NCBI RefSeq assembly: GCF_958295425.1
Contig: NC_081138.1
Span: forward strand, 22,301,886-22,365,885
Direction of reading: 5' to 3'
Source of the DNA: Solea solea
Lineage: Eukaryota > Chordata > Actinopteri > Pleuronectiformes > Soleidae
Length of the DNA stretch: 64,000 nucleotides
Part shown: one piece after another, positions 37,201-48,831 of the stretch
How the letters are laid out: every line of letters starts with the position of its first letter
Numbering within the stretch: the first letter of the stretch is position 1
Notes under the pieces: generated by a model
What the model was told of the DNA's origin: nothing
Database searches by the model: none
Seen by the model: only the letters and a program-made list of their open reading frames with translations
Program-made: the position numbers and the translations under genes

Positions 37201-38978
37201 GATGTTGCATATTTGAGCCAGTGTTGATTTTATGAGGAGAGTCTTTTGTTAAAAGGGGCTAAATTAGTTCTGCAGCCTCACCACTGTGGTCATGTCTGCT
37301 GTGTTGTACTGGGAGCCAGTCATTTGTTGATATTAGTAGACTCTGTTCTGACACAAACTACAACTCACTCGCTGCTCGTTACTTTACTAACGGTGTGTGG
37401 AAATAAAGTCAGCCCAGTGCTGTTTTCCCTGAGGCATATGGGAGCATGAAAATCCAACCGAAAACGTATTCGTTATATACAGATCTGTAGTCATCATGCA
37501 ATGACCGGTTCATTCACGGACATAAAAAATTATAAATTAATGAATAATCTTGCATACACCTCTCCTATAAGTGGCTCAAAGTGGTCTTTCCTTGTGGTCT
37601 AGATGGCAGCCATGTTTTCAGTGAGAGCAAGCCTTTGTGACTCAGGCTTAAGTTTAACTATGCTTTTAAGTCTACCTTCGTAGATATAAACTTTTGTATA
37701 CAAATAAATACATACCTGGGTTACAATCAAGGATAACACATTTAGCATCCTCTGGTTCTAGATGTTGTGTTACCAGTTTAGCCAGGTGTGGATCCACAAT
37801 AAGGCGACTGTTCTTTTTACCGGACTGAGCACGGCGCAAATTTTCATCAACCTCCCCTAGATCCAGAAAGTCATATTGGCACAATTGACGACTTTGGCCC
37901 TAAAAAAAACCATGAACAAAACATTAATCACTAAAAAAACACCAAAATATATTGAGAAACACTTTTTTTCAAACATTAATTTTTGTGTTTTATAATTTAT
38001 TCCATTAAATCAGGATTTCTATGAATGTGGGCATTTTCTCCTAAAACAAAAAGAAAAAAAAGTTAAAATTCAAATTATTTCCAATACAATTAATTTATAA
38101 AGCAGTTGTGAATGCTGTACTGTAATAAAGCATTTAAAAACAAAAAACATAAACAGGGCATTCAAGAGCCAAGAACATCTGATCTTATGTAGGTCAGCAA
38201 GGTAAGGGGGAGCAAGGCCTGTGTTACACTTGTAAACATCCAGTGACGATTGAAAATGGATCCTGTGGTGCAGTGGAGGGATGCCAGAATGGGGGACATA
38301 TGTTTATGCCTTTGAATTCTTGTGAGAATGCGTGCAGCAGCATGTTGAACAAATTTAAGACAAGGGATGGAAGCCAGGCTAATCCCAACATAAAAAGCAT
38401 TGCAGTAATCCAGTTAATCCTGCACTTTTCCTTCTTAGATGCTGTATGATTGTCTAGTAATTGATTATCACAGAATCTCTGCATTGTGATATCACATGTT
38501 GTATTATGATGTTCCCACCCCTAGACTCAGGTAATTTGGTGAGGGTTTATTTGTTTGTTACAGGCACAAATGTATAGAACTTGTTTATCAAAATGAGGGG
38601 TAGGTCAAAATGTCGATTTGGTGATATATCCTTGTTCTTCCTCATTAAATACATAATTGAATTAATACATACAGTTAAGCAAAACCAAAGAAAACTGCCT
38701 ACCTGTAAAGCCACAGCCGACAGATTCCTGTGTGTGAGTGCTGTAGAAGGGGACGTCCTCTCCGTGTGTGACTGCTGTGAACTGGAACCAAGTGTGGGCC
38801 GACCAGGGCCAGAAGAGAGAGAGTCTAGGCTGTAGGCCCTTCTTTGAAGCACAAGAGCCGCAGGAACACAGAAGCTAAAGGGTCGCCTGTGGGCAAATGC
38901 TGCTTTATGCAAACAGGATCTGCTTCTGATGCTGTGGCAGCATACAGGGTGCATCACCAGCACCAGAGTTCTGTACAT
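34260..38978 (-). CDS. tfb2m: Mitochondrial transcription factor B2, 9 coding exons, 443 aa
   Basis: Works with mitochondrial RNA polymerase and TFAM to melt promoters; it descends from a KsgA-type rRNA dimethyladenosine transferase. Exons in transcript order: 38703-38978, 37716-37899, 36751-36842, 36221-36374, 35871-36019, 35550-35639, 35382-35429, 34561-34709, 34260-34449; phases agree and the total is 1332 nt. Residues 1 to about 50 are basic with no acid before SLDSL, a mitochondrial presequence ending near RRAYS. SAM-fold motif I is LDCNPGPG (149-156), followed by [10 protein letters not shown], then [11 protein letters not shown]. The catalytic NLPY-type motif is replaced by VFGILAP (241-247). 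Other landmarks are [14 protein letters not shown], [19 protein letters not shown] and [11 protein letters not shown] segments. The frame above 38978 opens with TTG, so ATG 38976-38978 is the start. Confidence 0.92.
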
Positions 38979-39800
38979 CTTGAAATTAAACAAGAGAGGT
39001 TGCGGGAGATTTAAGAACTGCTCCAAGACGTCTCAGGCTACCTGGAAGAAATGGGACGACGGAAATTTAGATGAAAAGTAATTCACTTTGACTACAGTTA
39101 ACAGAAATTAATTTGGACAGGTTTGAGTATGAAAAGCACAATTACAAAATGTTTCAGTAATTATGGCTGAATTTGTCTTCCTCAGTTTCAGGCTGATGCT
39201 GGTTCACTGTCAAACTGCCCCAACTAAGATAATCTGAACACAGCAATCATTACTAATGTTATATCAGTGATACATTTGTTTTTCCTGCTAAAACATGCCC
39301 AAGCGGATCCGCATTCAATTCTGTGAGGAAAAGTCTATGTCACAGTTGTAAAGTAGTACTGTCTGAAATGTCAGCACGTGGGCAGGTAAACTCCTTAATA
39401 TCTGTTAGTTTAGGCGTTCACTGTCCTTCACTTTGCAACTAGGCCTTGTCCAAAAAGGTACAAACCACAAGTCACTCTTCATGGTACAATAAACGTGTTA
39501 GTTTGCCGAGACTAATACATAATCACTGTTGTTAGCCTGGTGGCTAGTCGTACGCTAACTCCACTAAAACCTACTCTACAAATTGTGTCGGTTCACGGAA
39601 ATAAACGTGTACACACCTCCTTGCAGAAAAGCTTTAATGTCCTTATCTCACGACTGTAGTGGTTTCATGGTGATTCTCCGCGGTGTAACGCTCCGTGACA
39701 TTGAGCTCCCATCATCCTGACCCCTCGCTGCTTGTTTTCACAACCCTCCGCGCTCGTGCAGTTGCTGGCGCGTCTGATTGTCGTCACTGACAGGCGACAT
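38979..39800 (-). promoter_or_regulatory. TFB2M 5' UTR and promoter region
   Basis: Upstream of the start codon lies a good acceptor (CATTTCTTCCAG, exon edge 39041). A possible 5' UTR exon ends at donor CAAGGAG/GTGTGT (39617) in a CpG-richer stretch (CTCCGCGGTGTAACGCTCCG at about 39675). The transcription start is probably within 39650-39720. The splice pairing is inferred. Confidence 0.45.
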
Positions 39801-39859
39801 CTGCTACGACCAATCAAACAACTGGAGGAAGTTGTCATGGTCGTATGGCTTCTTCTTCT

Positions 39860-39925
39860 TTTTTGAGGTTTTACGCAACAACGATTTGGTGCATTACCGC
39901 CACCATCTGGTATGGAGTGTGTATC
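39860..39925 (-). repeat. Short recurrent teleost motif (ATTACCGCCACC)
   Basis: TTACGCAACAACGATTTGGT directly followed by GCATTACCGCCACCATCTGG resembles a short sequence often seen near fish genes. Only one copy is present in the window, so this rests on recall. Confidence 0.35.
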
Positions 39926-40607
39926 TAAATGTACTGTACTATTACTGAACAAAATAAATATTAATATACATGTATGTATATGTATGTGTGTTTTAATTTG
40001 AAATTCTGTGACAAAAACTCCTACTCCTATTTTTTTGGAATGGGTTTTTTGATGCATCTGTGTATGCTTGAATGTAACTATGATAACTGTCTATATAGGC
40101 TTGTATTGAATGGATTATGGCTCAACGTTCCTTTGTATGGCGGCTATGGCTATGGTCTATGGCGGCATCTGGAAGTATCCATGGCGGTATAGTTGACATG
40201 GGCGATAGCGACAAAGAATAAAAACTCTTTTTGTAAAGTTTTGTAAGCTATCATTTTTATGCCATGGGCAAGAGGTTTTGTGAAGTTGTTGTGGCTTATT
40301 TTGAAGGCCAGAGTTAAGGGGAAGTGAAGAATGTTAAGGTGAGGAAAGAGGATAATTTTTAGACACAGCCAACTTTCCTCAGAGCAATTAATCTTTATAG
40401 TGGGTGTCATTTTCAGATTTTTGTCCCATGAAGATACAGATGTGGGACTTTTAATTTGACATTTCTCAAAGTGAATACAGTAAAACAGATTGATTTTCAG
40501 AATATGGGTAGTCATGTCCTGAACTCAGATATGCAAGTCATTGTCAGAAACTATGGAGCAATTTATTGTTATAGCACATCCAATTTTGAGATTTGTGTCA
40601 TATGCAT

Positions 40608-41450
40608 GACAGACAGACAGACAGACGACTTTATTGATCACTTTGGGAGGTTCCCTCGGGGAAATTAACAGCTCCAACATCCACACACAGCACTGTTAAG
40701 ATTAGAGTCACACTTTACAGGAGACTGGAAAGAGAAACACCCCAGGTACCAAACACCATAAAATATAGAATAGAATAAAATAAGCTAAAAATAAAGATAA
40801 AATGAAAATAAAAATCTAAAAAGTATAAAAATACAAACGTAAATGACCCATGCTATATATATATGTATGTATGTATGTATACATACATACATACAAACAT
40901 AAATATATATGTACACATATATATATATATATATATACATACATACATACATATACACACATATATACATATATGCACATACATATACATACACACACAT
41001 AGGTACACACACACCTACAGTTACCCCGTATTGCCCAGGGTTTTATTGCACATGTCTTTAAGGTTTTATTGCACATGTTATTATGTTGTTATTGTTGTGG
41101 TTATTGCACATTTCAGTGAGTTGTGATTATGGACAGTTGTTTGTTTAGTTCGTACTGTTTGTTTTGTTTGCCCTCCTCCCCCCCAGTGAGGAGTTGTACA
41201 GTTTGATGGCCCGGGGGACAAACGAGTCCCCCAGCCTGTTGGTCCTGTACTTTGGGAGGAGCAGCCTGTTGTTGAGGCTTCTGTGGCTCCTCTGGCTGCT
41301 GATGACAGTGTGCAGAGGGTGGCTGGCATTGTCCAGGATGCTCAGCAGTTTGTCCACAGATACACTTTTTAACGTTTTATTTTGAAAAGCGGATGTTGCT
41401 AAACCTGCATGTGCGCTCGATGTGTAAAACAATATGTATTGTTTTATCAT
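40608..41450 (-). mobile_element. 5'-truncated LINE, 3' end of ORF2 plus 3' UTR
   Basis: Read on the minus strand, 41450-41150 encodes the C-terminal signature of fish non-LTR reverse transcriptases (SVDKLLSILDNASHPLH, then RLGDSFVPRAIKLYNSSLGG) before a stop. The 3' UTR ends with AGTGATCAATAAAGTCGTC and a CTGT tetranucleotide tail at about 40608-40628. An expanded ATGT/AT microsatellite (about 40856-41010) sits in the 3' UTR. The 5' end is truncated near 41450. The clade (L2/CR1/Rex-like) is not resolved. Confidence 0.75.
40856..41010. repeat. Compound (ATGT)n(AT)n(CATA)n microsatellite
   Basis: Alternating TATG/CATA and AT runs form a nearly self-complementary tract able to fold into a long hairpin. 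It produces meaningless 80-codon open frames on both strands. Confidence 0.9.
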
Positions 41451-41599
41451 TAATTGTGAGGGAAGATCAAAGACAGTAAAGGTAAATCACTAACAGATCA
41501 AAGATAACTCGTGACAGAATGTAAAATATTCACAGACAGAAACAACGTGGACACACACACACATACAGAGCATTCCCAACGGCAGCGTCTCGTGTTCGT

Positions 41600-41758
41600 A
41601 TTTATTTTGTCCTGATGGTGGAGCCAATGAGAGCGGAAGTGATCCACGAACACTGATCCCTGCGGGCTGACAAAGACACAATCGCACACTGTCTCTCACT
41701 CCTCCCGCAGAGAAGTATCGTCTGTCTCCGTCCTCCTGTCCTCTTCTAGTCTGTCACC
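41600..41758 (+). promoter_or_regulatory. SCCPDH promoter and 5' UTR
   Basis: A CCAAT box (41624-41628) lies 7 bp from an ETS-type GCGGAAGTGA (41632-41641), about 130 bp upstream of the ATG. A pyrimidine-rich leader (CTGTCTCCGTCCTCCTGTCC) follows, and the start is in strong Kozak context, TCACCATGG. No TATA box is seen. Confidence 0.6.
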
Positions 41759-43770
41759 ATGGCGTGTGTTGAGACGTCCTCCAGCAGACCCTACCACCTG
41801 GTTATCTTCGGAGCTTCCGGCTTCACGGGCCAGTTCGTGGTGGAGGAAGTGGCCCGCACCGTGTCCGAGGGTCCTAAGGGGAACCTCAAGTGGGCCGTAG
41901 CGGGCAGGAGCAAGCAGAAGCTGGAGAAAGTTGTGGAGCAGGCCGCCGGAGTCCTCGGTACGTCTGTGTTTTACATACGTCAAGTGCAGTAGCTGCTTAG
42001 CTGAACGGACCTTTTGTTACAGAGGGACATATTTAACTTCACACGTGAGAGGAGTGTGAATGTAGAAAATTGACTTGCTGATAATGATCAGTTTGACACG
42101 CCTTTGACCCTAAACTCTGACTCAACACATAATTTAAAAACAAATTATGCAAAGACGTTGCTCACATACTGCAAATTTATAAGATTTTAGGGTCCATAGA
42201 CACAATAAAGACATTTTTTTAGCAGGGGTGGGAATCGCCAGAGACACCGCAATACGATATTATCACGGTATTACTCACAATTCAACATCAACATATTGAG
42301 CATCTGTGAAATAACGTATTGCAATAAACACACACACAGCAGCTTTCAGTAAAGTGAGTACTTGGTGTCTCAAAAATTAGATAATGTCCACAAAAAATAT
42401 CGCAATATTTCACTGTAGTTATTTTCTTTCCAGATACATTAATATAGAGCTGAGGTTCTCAAATTGGGGGCCCCGGACTCATGCAAGTCCACATCACACT
42501 GCCAGTGGGTCCATTAAAATGTTCCAACTTCAAAACATTTACAATACAACTGTATATGTTTTAGTTGGGAGTCAATTTGTCAATTCCTTCCATTATTGCA
42601 TTTTTAAATGTGAAACAGTTCTTAGACCGCTTTCTAATCAAACACATTCTCATAAAATTAAAAACAATTAAAATAGAGGGATCAATATTCTACTGAAGTG
42701 AAACTTTGACATAATTCTAATTCATAAAGGCCAAATTAGCCACTTCAGGTAATAACAATGTGTAATCAATAAAATCTGTTGTAGGTAAGTAAATGAGTAA
42801 AGATTAATTAAAGAAACCTAAATGGAGATAATGAACAAGGTCTCATTCTTGGCTCAGACTCGGATGACAATTTGTATCTAAGCAACGCTATAAATATGGA
42901 AAATAAAGACCATGGCCTGATCAGGGGCAGCGAGCTGCTCCGCTGTCCTGTCAGTAATGTGACTTTCCACAGGATTAGATGGTTATTCTGTTGGCCCCTC
43001 CTCTTTGGCTGTCCTTTCAGGGAGTGGACAACAGCTGATGGAACATACCAACTGACTGCGCAATCCCTGATATGTCGTTACCCTTTAAATAATCTCACTA
43101 ACCAGCTTTTGGTCCAGTGCATACTTGATGTCAATTATTTTACCTCTTCTTTTGAGGCCAGTGAATGCAGTCATCTCAAATATTTAAAATTGTTGAGACA
43201 CAGAGAATGTGACATTAAACCACTTTTAGTTCAGTTTAAAACTTGGCTGCTTGACTGACTCGTCCTTTCTTGAGATCCGTGGGTAAAGTCCTTGTTACTG
43301 TCGAGACCACGTCATAGTCACTGCCATTAAAACTCTGGAACAGCTTGGAACTAGTCCGTCAGAGTCGGTGAATAACTCATGTGACTCTTTTTGATCAATA
43401 GAACAGATAAGGCCATTTATAGAGTCGACTGCTTTGCATGTTTTATTTGAATACAAATTTGAATTATAGTGGCATAATTGTTGCTCTATGTGTGTGTGTG
43501 TGCTCACATACAGGTAAACCTGAGCTGAGGAAGGAGGTAGACATCATTGTGGCAGATGTAGCCGATCCAGATTCCTTGGCCGCCATGTGCAAACAGGCGG
43601 TGATTGTTCTCAACTGTGTGGGGCCTGTAAGTTATTTTACATTCCACTGACATTTTTGTGTATGTTTTGTTGACGTTCTTTCAAATAGTTTTTCCAATGA
43701 CTCAAACTAGTTTTTCTCACATCATCTCATAACACTGTCACATTGGTGTCCAGTTCAGCTTATTACCATC

Positions 43771-43829
<59 letters not shown>

Positions 43830-45689
43830 CTTTTTCTTTTACACAATGAAGGCCACTGACTTGCAGTGCACAATAAATCTCATTGTCCTAAAGCCAGAAT
43901 GAGCAGCAGTTTTACAGCAGCACTGCTTCACGTCCTGGTAGTCAGGATAAAGGCACCTTGCTTCAGACTGCGACACATGCAGATGTTATCTCATTGGTTG
44001 TGCTCCAGAGTGGCAGCTGGGGTTAAGGTTGCATTAATTTGCACTTTGACTGCAGCGTGCAGTGGGAATAAAAAGTAACATTTGTCCCAATTGATCAAAC
44101 CTTGGACATTGCACTTTCAACAAGGATAAGGAAAAACCAGCCAGAAAACTTATCCAACCATGGGGGTCAAGGGGCATGGCCACACCAGGGGAGAATATTT
44201 GTTGACTTCTTGTACAAAAATGAAAAATTAAAGGTCCAAAATGTAAAATGTATGTGAAATTATTTCCATTGGGCAGAAATGAAGATAAAATAATTGTATT
44301 TAATAAGTGTACAATCTAGGGATGCCACTTTTTTGTGTCCGATACCGATATCACAAACTGGAGTATCTACCGATATTAGTCCGATACAGTCATTTTAGAC
44401 CACTGAACTATGAAGCTGTTCACAACACATTTGTCATTTCATTTCAAAGACATAATTCCCCAACTGTGTAACAAATATTGTTCTCCTCAAAAGAATAAAT
44501 GAACGGCCCAAACATGACTCAGCTAAAATGATTGATGATGAAATTTGCTGGTTTCATTTACATATTTACAGTCTGTGCATAGTGAAGCATGTGACATATG
44601 GGATTTTTGGATTGTATCGGATTTTACTGTCCGATATCCGATCCAGTGATTTTGACCAGTACTGGCCGACACCGATTCCCATCCCTAGTGCAATCACCTG
44701 ATTGTATGACTTGATGGTTATCTTTACCCTAGAATGAGTCTTTTATATTTATATAATTTTAGACCGCCATGTTTATCCACAATGGACAAACTAAACATCT
44801 TTTGAATTTTGATGCCGAATAAAGGCTGTGTAGGTTCTGCTGCAACATACAACTTCACCAATAAATGTTACTGAACTTTACACACTGTACTTTTAAGAAT
44901 TAATATTTTTTTTAGTTACACACACACACAAAAAGTTAAATGTAACACCGCTCTCTCTGTGTATATAGTATAGATTCTATGGTGAGCCGGTCGTCAAAGC
45001 CTGTGTGGAGAATGGAGCTCACCAGCTTGACATCTCTGGGGAACCACAGGTAAGAATAGCACTCTATTTCTGTATTGTGTGTATTCATTTATTAGTTGCT
45101 TTTAATTTGAAGGTCCTACGTGCAATACTTCTGATGCCTGATGCACATGTAGGCTGCATATATATTTCACCACAGACGGGTGTTTTTAAGGTTTTAGTTT
45201 GAATTGTTTCCCTCAACTGTACTGTTAAGTTGCACTGTGAGAATATATTTATGAAAAATTGTATTAATGTAACTACTTTGGGGTCACTTTTTTGATGTAA
45301 ATATAATTTTAAATGACGCACCACGTTAGAGAGACTCTGTACAACTTGCAGAATTAAAAAGGTGGAAACTAAAACATCTCCTAAATGATTCAACATCAGA
45401 CCTAATCGCGACCCTTTTGAATTGGTATTTAATTATTGATTCAGGAAGTCAGTGAAATGAGTGTTGCTGCTTTGTTTGTGTGGCTGTGGACAGTTTCTGG
45501 AGGGCATGCAGCTGAACTACGACAGCCAGGCAGCTGACAAAGGTGTGTACATCATTGGCAGCTGCGGATTTGACTCCATACCAGCAGACATGGGAGTCGT
45601 CTACACCAGAGACCAGTTCAAGGGTATGTGCTGTCTCATGTGCACACTTACACTCAAAACAAACAAAACAAACAAATTATAGCAATAAC

Positions 45690-45722
<33 letters not shown>

Positions 45723-48700
45723 CATCCACAGGTACACTGACTGCAGTGGAGAGCTATCTGACGTTTGGTTCAGGACCTGATGTATGTAACTGGTTTTTCC
45801 CACACGTCCACACACTGTGGCTCAGTTTCTTCACCTTGTTTTTTTGTTCATTTCCTGTTTGTGTCATCACATATTTTTCTCATCATGTAAAAAAAACAGG
45901 GTACATGTATCCACGATGGCACATGGCAGTCTGCTGTCTACGGTTTTGCTGACAGCCAGAAGCTCCAGAGTCTTCGGAGGAAGTTTAACCACAAACCTCT
46001 GCCATATGTTGGCTCTAGGATTAAACGCAGGTATGTTTATTTTTTCAGTTGTTTAGCTTAAATTTGTGATTATTTTCTGGTGGAAAAAAACATGCAATGA
46101 TGACATTTCTTCATAGACCTTAGTATCAGCTGATGCAATATAAAAAGTAACCTGTGTGTGTGTTTGCAGAGGAACACTGTTCTTCAGTAATGACATCCAG
46201 CAGTATACGGTGCCCTTCATGGGCTCCGATCCGTCCGTTGTAAAGAGAACTCAGCGCTTCCTGGAAGAAGAACACAAGGAAACACCGGTCAGTATTCTCA
46301 CCCTTTGTCAGTGTTCCACTAATTATCCACATGATAATGATAATAATTCTAATGTAGGTGTTGTTGTTTAGAGGTATCATAGAGAAACTTGAGCACCCAA
46401 TTTCAGTTGAACAATTTGCACATATTTCAGATAAAGGTGGGTGATATGTAACCTGTCACTGCCTCTATATTTCTAGAGCAGTAAATGATCTGTTGTCAAC
46501 TGTAGGTTCAGTATGGAGCGTATGCAGGAATTGGAGGAGTCGGCAATCTCATCAAGCTGATGTTCACTGGCATGATTTTCTGGTTCTTAGTCAAGTTCAG
46601 TTTTGGCCGCAACCTTCTTATCAAGGTAAACAAACACGACACACAACAATACAGTGTACATAGTACAGTCAGTTTCACATTTCACAACTGGCTATAACCA
46701 ATGTCCGTTTGTGTTCACTCTTCTCAGCACCCTGAGCTCTTCTCCTTTGGGCTCTTCTCTAAAGCCGGACCAACTAGAAAGCAGGTAAAGTTTTGAGAGA
46801 TTGATCAATTTATGGCAAAGTTGCAGGCCACTTCCTGTTTCTGGCTGAAATGGCAGCTAAATTCAAAATGGCTCTTTCGGGTCAAGTTGATGTCTGTAGA
46901 CGTGTTCAGGGTCGGTCTCTTGTGTCACGTATGACGTTTTGAGACAATCAGTCATGCATGGCAGCCTTTGTGATGTAACTTACAGGGCACTTCCTGTTTA
47001 ATGTTAAATGGTTGAAATTCGCCAAAATTCCGATGGTTGCCGTGACCATGCCCCTTCTAAATCTGCGAGACCTTTTGATAACTTTTCGTTGTGTCGTGAT
47101 GTGTCGATTGATGTGTCGTGATGTGTCGATTGACCTACATTTTTTATGTTGCTATGGGTCGTTCATTTATGACACAAGATGAATGCCAAATTTAAAATGG
47201 CAGACTTCCTGTTGAGTTGAGGCCATGGTCACAAGAGTCTTTTTTGTTCATCTTGGCCTAAAAAAAAATTTCCCCGAGTTTCGTGGTATTTGGTGCAAAT
47301 TAGTTTTGGCTTTGTCCTACCGGGTTTCACCTCTGAGGGCACTACCGAGCCCTTCTGTACCACTTTTTATGTATTCCCCTTATTTTATACATTTTTTGTT
47401 CGTTGTATGTATGTATGTATACTTACAACATATTCACCATGTGTACATTTTAGATGGAAGGCTCATCCTTCCAGTTTGCCTTCTATGGAGAGGGATACCC
47501 CGAGGGTGAGGACCCTTCACAGGGAAAACCTGCCGGAAAGATCCGCACACTGGTTCAGGGACCAGGTAAGTCGAGTTCTAAATTAATTCAGGATGTTTGC
47601 TTCATTTAAAGTTCATGTAAAGCAAATGCAGAGTTTCTCCTCCTCACATATTACTGTTTATGTGTTAGAAAGTAGTAGCTGTGCAGTAAAGACTGAAAAC
47701 AGTCTGGATTTTCTTAGGCTTGTCTAAAAATAGTTAGCAGAACTCCTCTTCAAACACTGTAGTGACATAAAAACCCTCAGCAGGCTTTACTTTTTTTTAT
47801 TATTTTTTTAGAAAAAAAATAGCAAAGCCTTAGTTAACACAGACACAAAACACCACAGCACAAGACACTTGCATCTGTCCTGTCTAGGTCGGATATTTAC
47901 AGTAAATATTCCAGTTAGCTAGTTTGGCTGGTTTAACATGTTCCTTCATGTGTTTAATGAATTATTGTCTGTCTGGTTTTATTTAGAGTGTGGATATGTG
48001 GCCACACCCATTGCCATGGTACAAGCTGCCCTCACCATACTCAGTGAATCTTCAGCTTTGCCCAAGAGGTGAGTTACCACTGTATCACCGTGCGTGTGAA
48101 GGAGTTCAGTCGCAAATGTGGGAACGTCATGAATGTTGATGTAGCTATTACATTTAATTGCTCCAGCTTTGCTTCTGTACAGTGTTTTGGCAGTTTGTAT
48201 TGACAGTACAGTAGTTTAAAGTGATAATTCAGGGTTTTTTTTTATTTTTTAAATGAGGTACGGTCTGCCACATAGTCAGTACTGACTGCTGTGCCTGCCC
48301 AATGCAGATTTTGAATATATATCTGAATGATTTGCGATATTAGAGGGATTATTTATTTTTTTTTTGAAAAACACATTTAAAATGACTGGTGTGTGCAAAA
48401 CACGGCATACGCATTTTTGGCTTGAATGAATATTAAGCCTCTTGCATTTTGAAAATAGCAGTAAGACAGTGATTTTATTGACATTTCTTTTAATCGTTCA
48501 GCCCTAGTTCAGTACCTCTTACAATCACACTTCAAAAAACAAACAGACCCGTAGTTTATTTTTCATTAAATAGATCAATAGCAGGATAAATATTGCTTCA
48601 GCTTTGTTTCTGTGCATCAGTGTTGTCCATTTTTGTACAGTACAGCAGTTTACATGAGTGAATTATATGGATTGCAAAATCTTTGAGACATTAGTGTGGA

Positions 48701-48831
48701 AAACATTTTAGTCAGCATTATTAATTTCTTTAATTTTCAGGGGAGGAGTGTACACTCCTGGAGCAGTCTTTGCAAAAACCACTCTTGTCGACCGCCTCAA
48801 CAAACATGGCATCCAGTTCTCCGTCCTCTAA
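41759..48831 (+). CDS. sccpdh: Saccharopine dehydrogenase-like oxidoreductase, 12 exons, 427 aa
   Basis: Membrane- and lipid-droplet-associated member of the saccharopine dehydrogenase-like family; its reaction is not established. Exons: 41759-41957, 43514-43626, 44969-45049, 45494-45623, 45732-45781, 45900-46030, 46170-46287, 46506-46625, 46728-46784, 47454-47565, 47987-48068, 48741-48831. Phase holds throughout and the total is 1284 nt, close to the human length of 429 aa. The N-terminal Rossmann loop is VIFGASGFTG (15-24). Later landmarks are IVLNCVGPYRFYGEPVVKAC, VYIIGSCGFDSIPADMGV, YTVPFMGSDPSVVKRTQRF, a hydrophobic hairpin-like segment (KLMFTGMIFWFLVKFSF, about 288-305), GYVATPIAMVQAALTIL and the end DRLNKHGIQFSVL. 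The start is in a strong Kozak context. There is no frameshift or missing exon. Confidence 0.96.
41958..43513 (+). other. SCCPDH intron 1 (intronic)
   Basis: 1.56 kb. It contains a decayed hAT-like end (about 42226-42330, AGGGGTGGGAATCGCCAGAG). A stretch at 42850-43440 with higher GC than its surroundings carries an unrecognised 128-codon open frame that lacks an ATG start at its published edge. No conserved domain was recognised. Confidence 0.5.
43773..43828. repeat. (CA)n microsatellite in SCCPDH intron 2
   Basis: About 28 uninterrupted CA units; likely length-polymorphic. Confidence 0.95.
44317..44687. mobile_element. hAT-type MITE with 8-bp target duplication, in SCCPDH intron 2
   Basis: The termini TAGGGATG and CATCCCTA are exact inverted repeats, and subterminal CCGATACCGATA/TATCCGATCC-type sequences echo each other. 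The flanks are GTACAATC (44309-44316) and GTGCAATC (44688-44695), an 8-bp duplication with one mismatch, as expected for hAT insertion. There is no transposase frame. Confidence 0.82.
46815..47350 (-). mobile_element. Inverse copy of the GGGCCCGAGCAC-type repeat in SCCPDH intron 9
   Basis: Its reverse complement carries the same ordered blocks as 6077-6540: AAAAGGTCTCGCAGATTT, CGGAATTTTGGCGAATTTC, AACAGGAAGTGCCCTGTAAG, GACACAAGAGACCGACCCTG and AACACGTCTA. A 22-bp tandem duplication (GTGTCGTGATGTGTCGATTG core) occupies 47091-47134. Confidence 0.7.

Noticed and set aside
38979..39026. N-terminal extension of TFB2M by 16 residues
   Set aside because: It begins at TTG; ATG 38976-38978 directly precedes a good mitochondrial presequence.
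40785..41126. Overlapping 75-87-codon Tyr/Ile/His-rich frames
   Set aside because: They are translations of the AT/GT microsatellite.
42872..43258. 128-codon open frame in SCCPDH intron 1
   Set aside because: Its edge is TTG, not ATG. It resembles no protein I know and may be a decayed repeat remnant.
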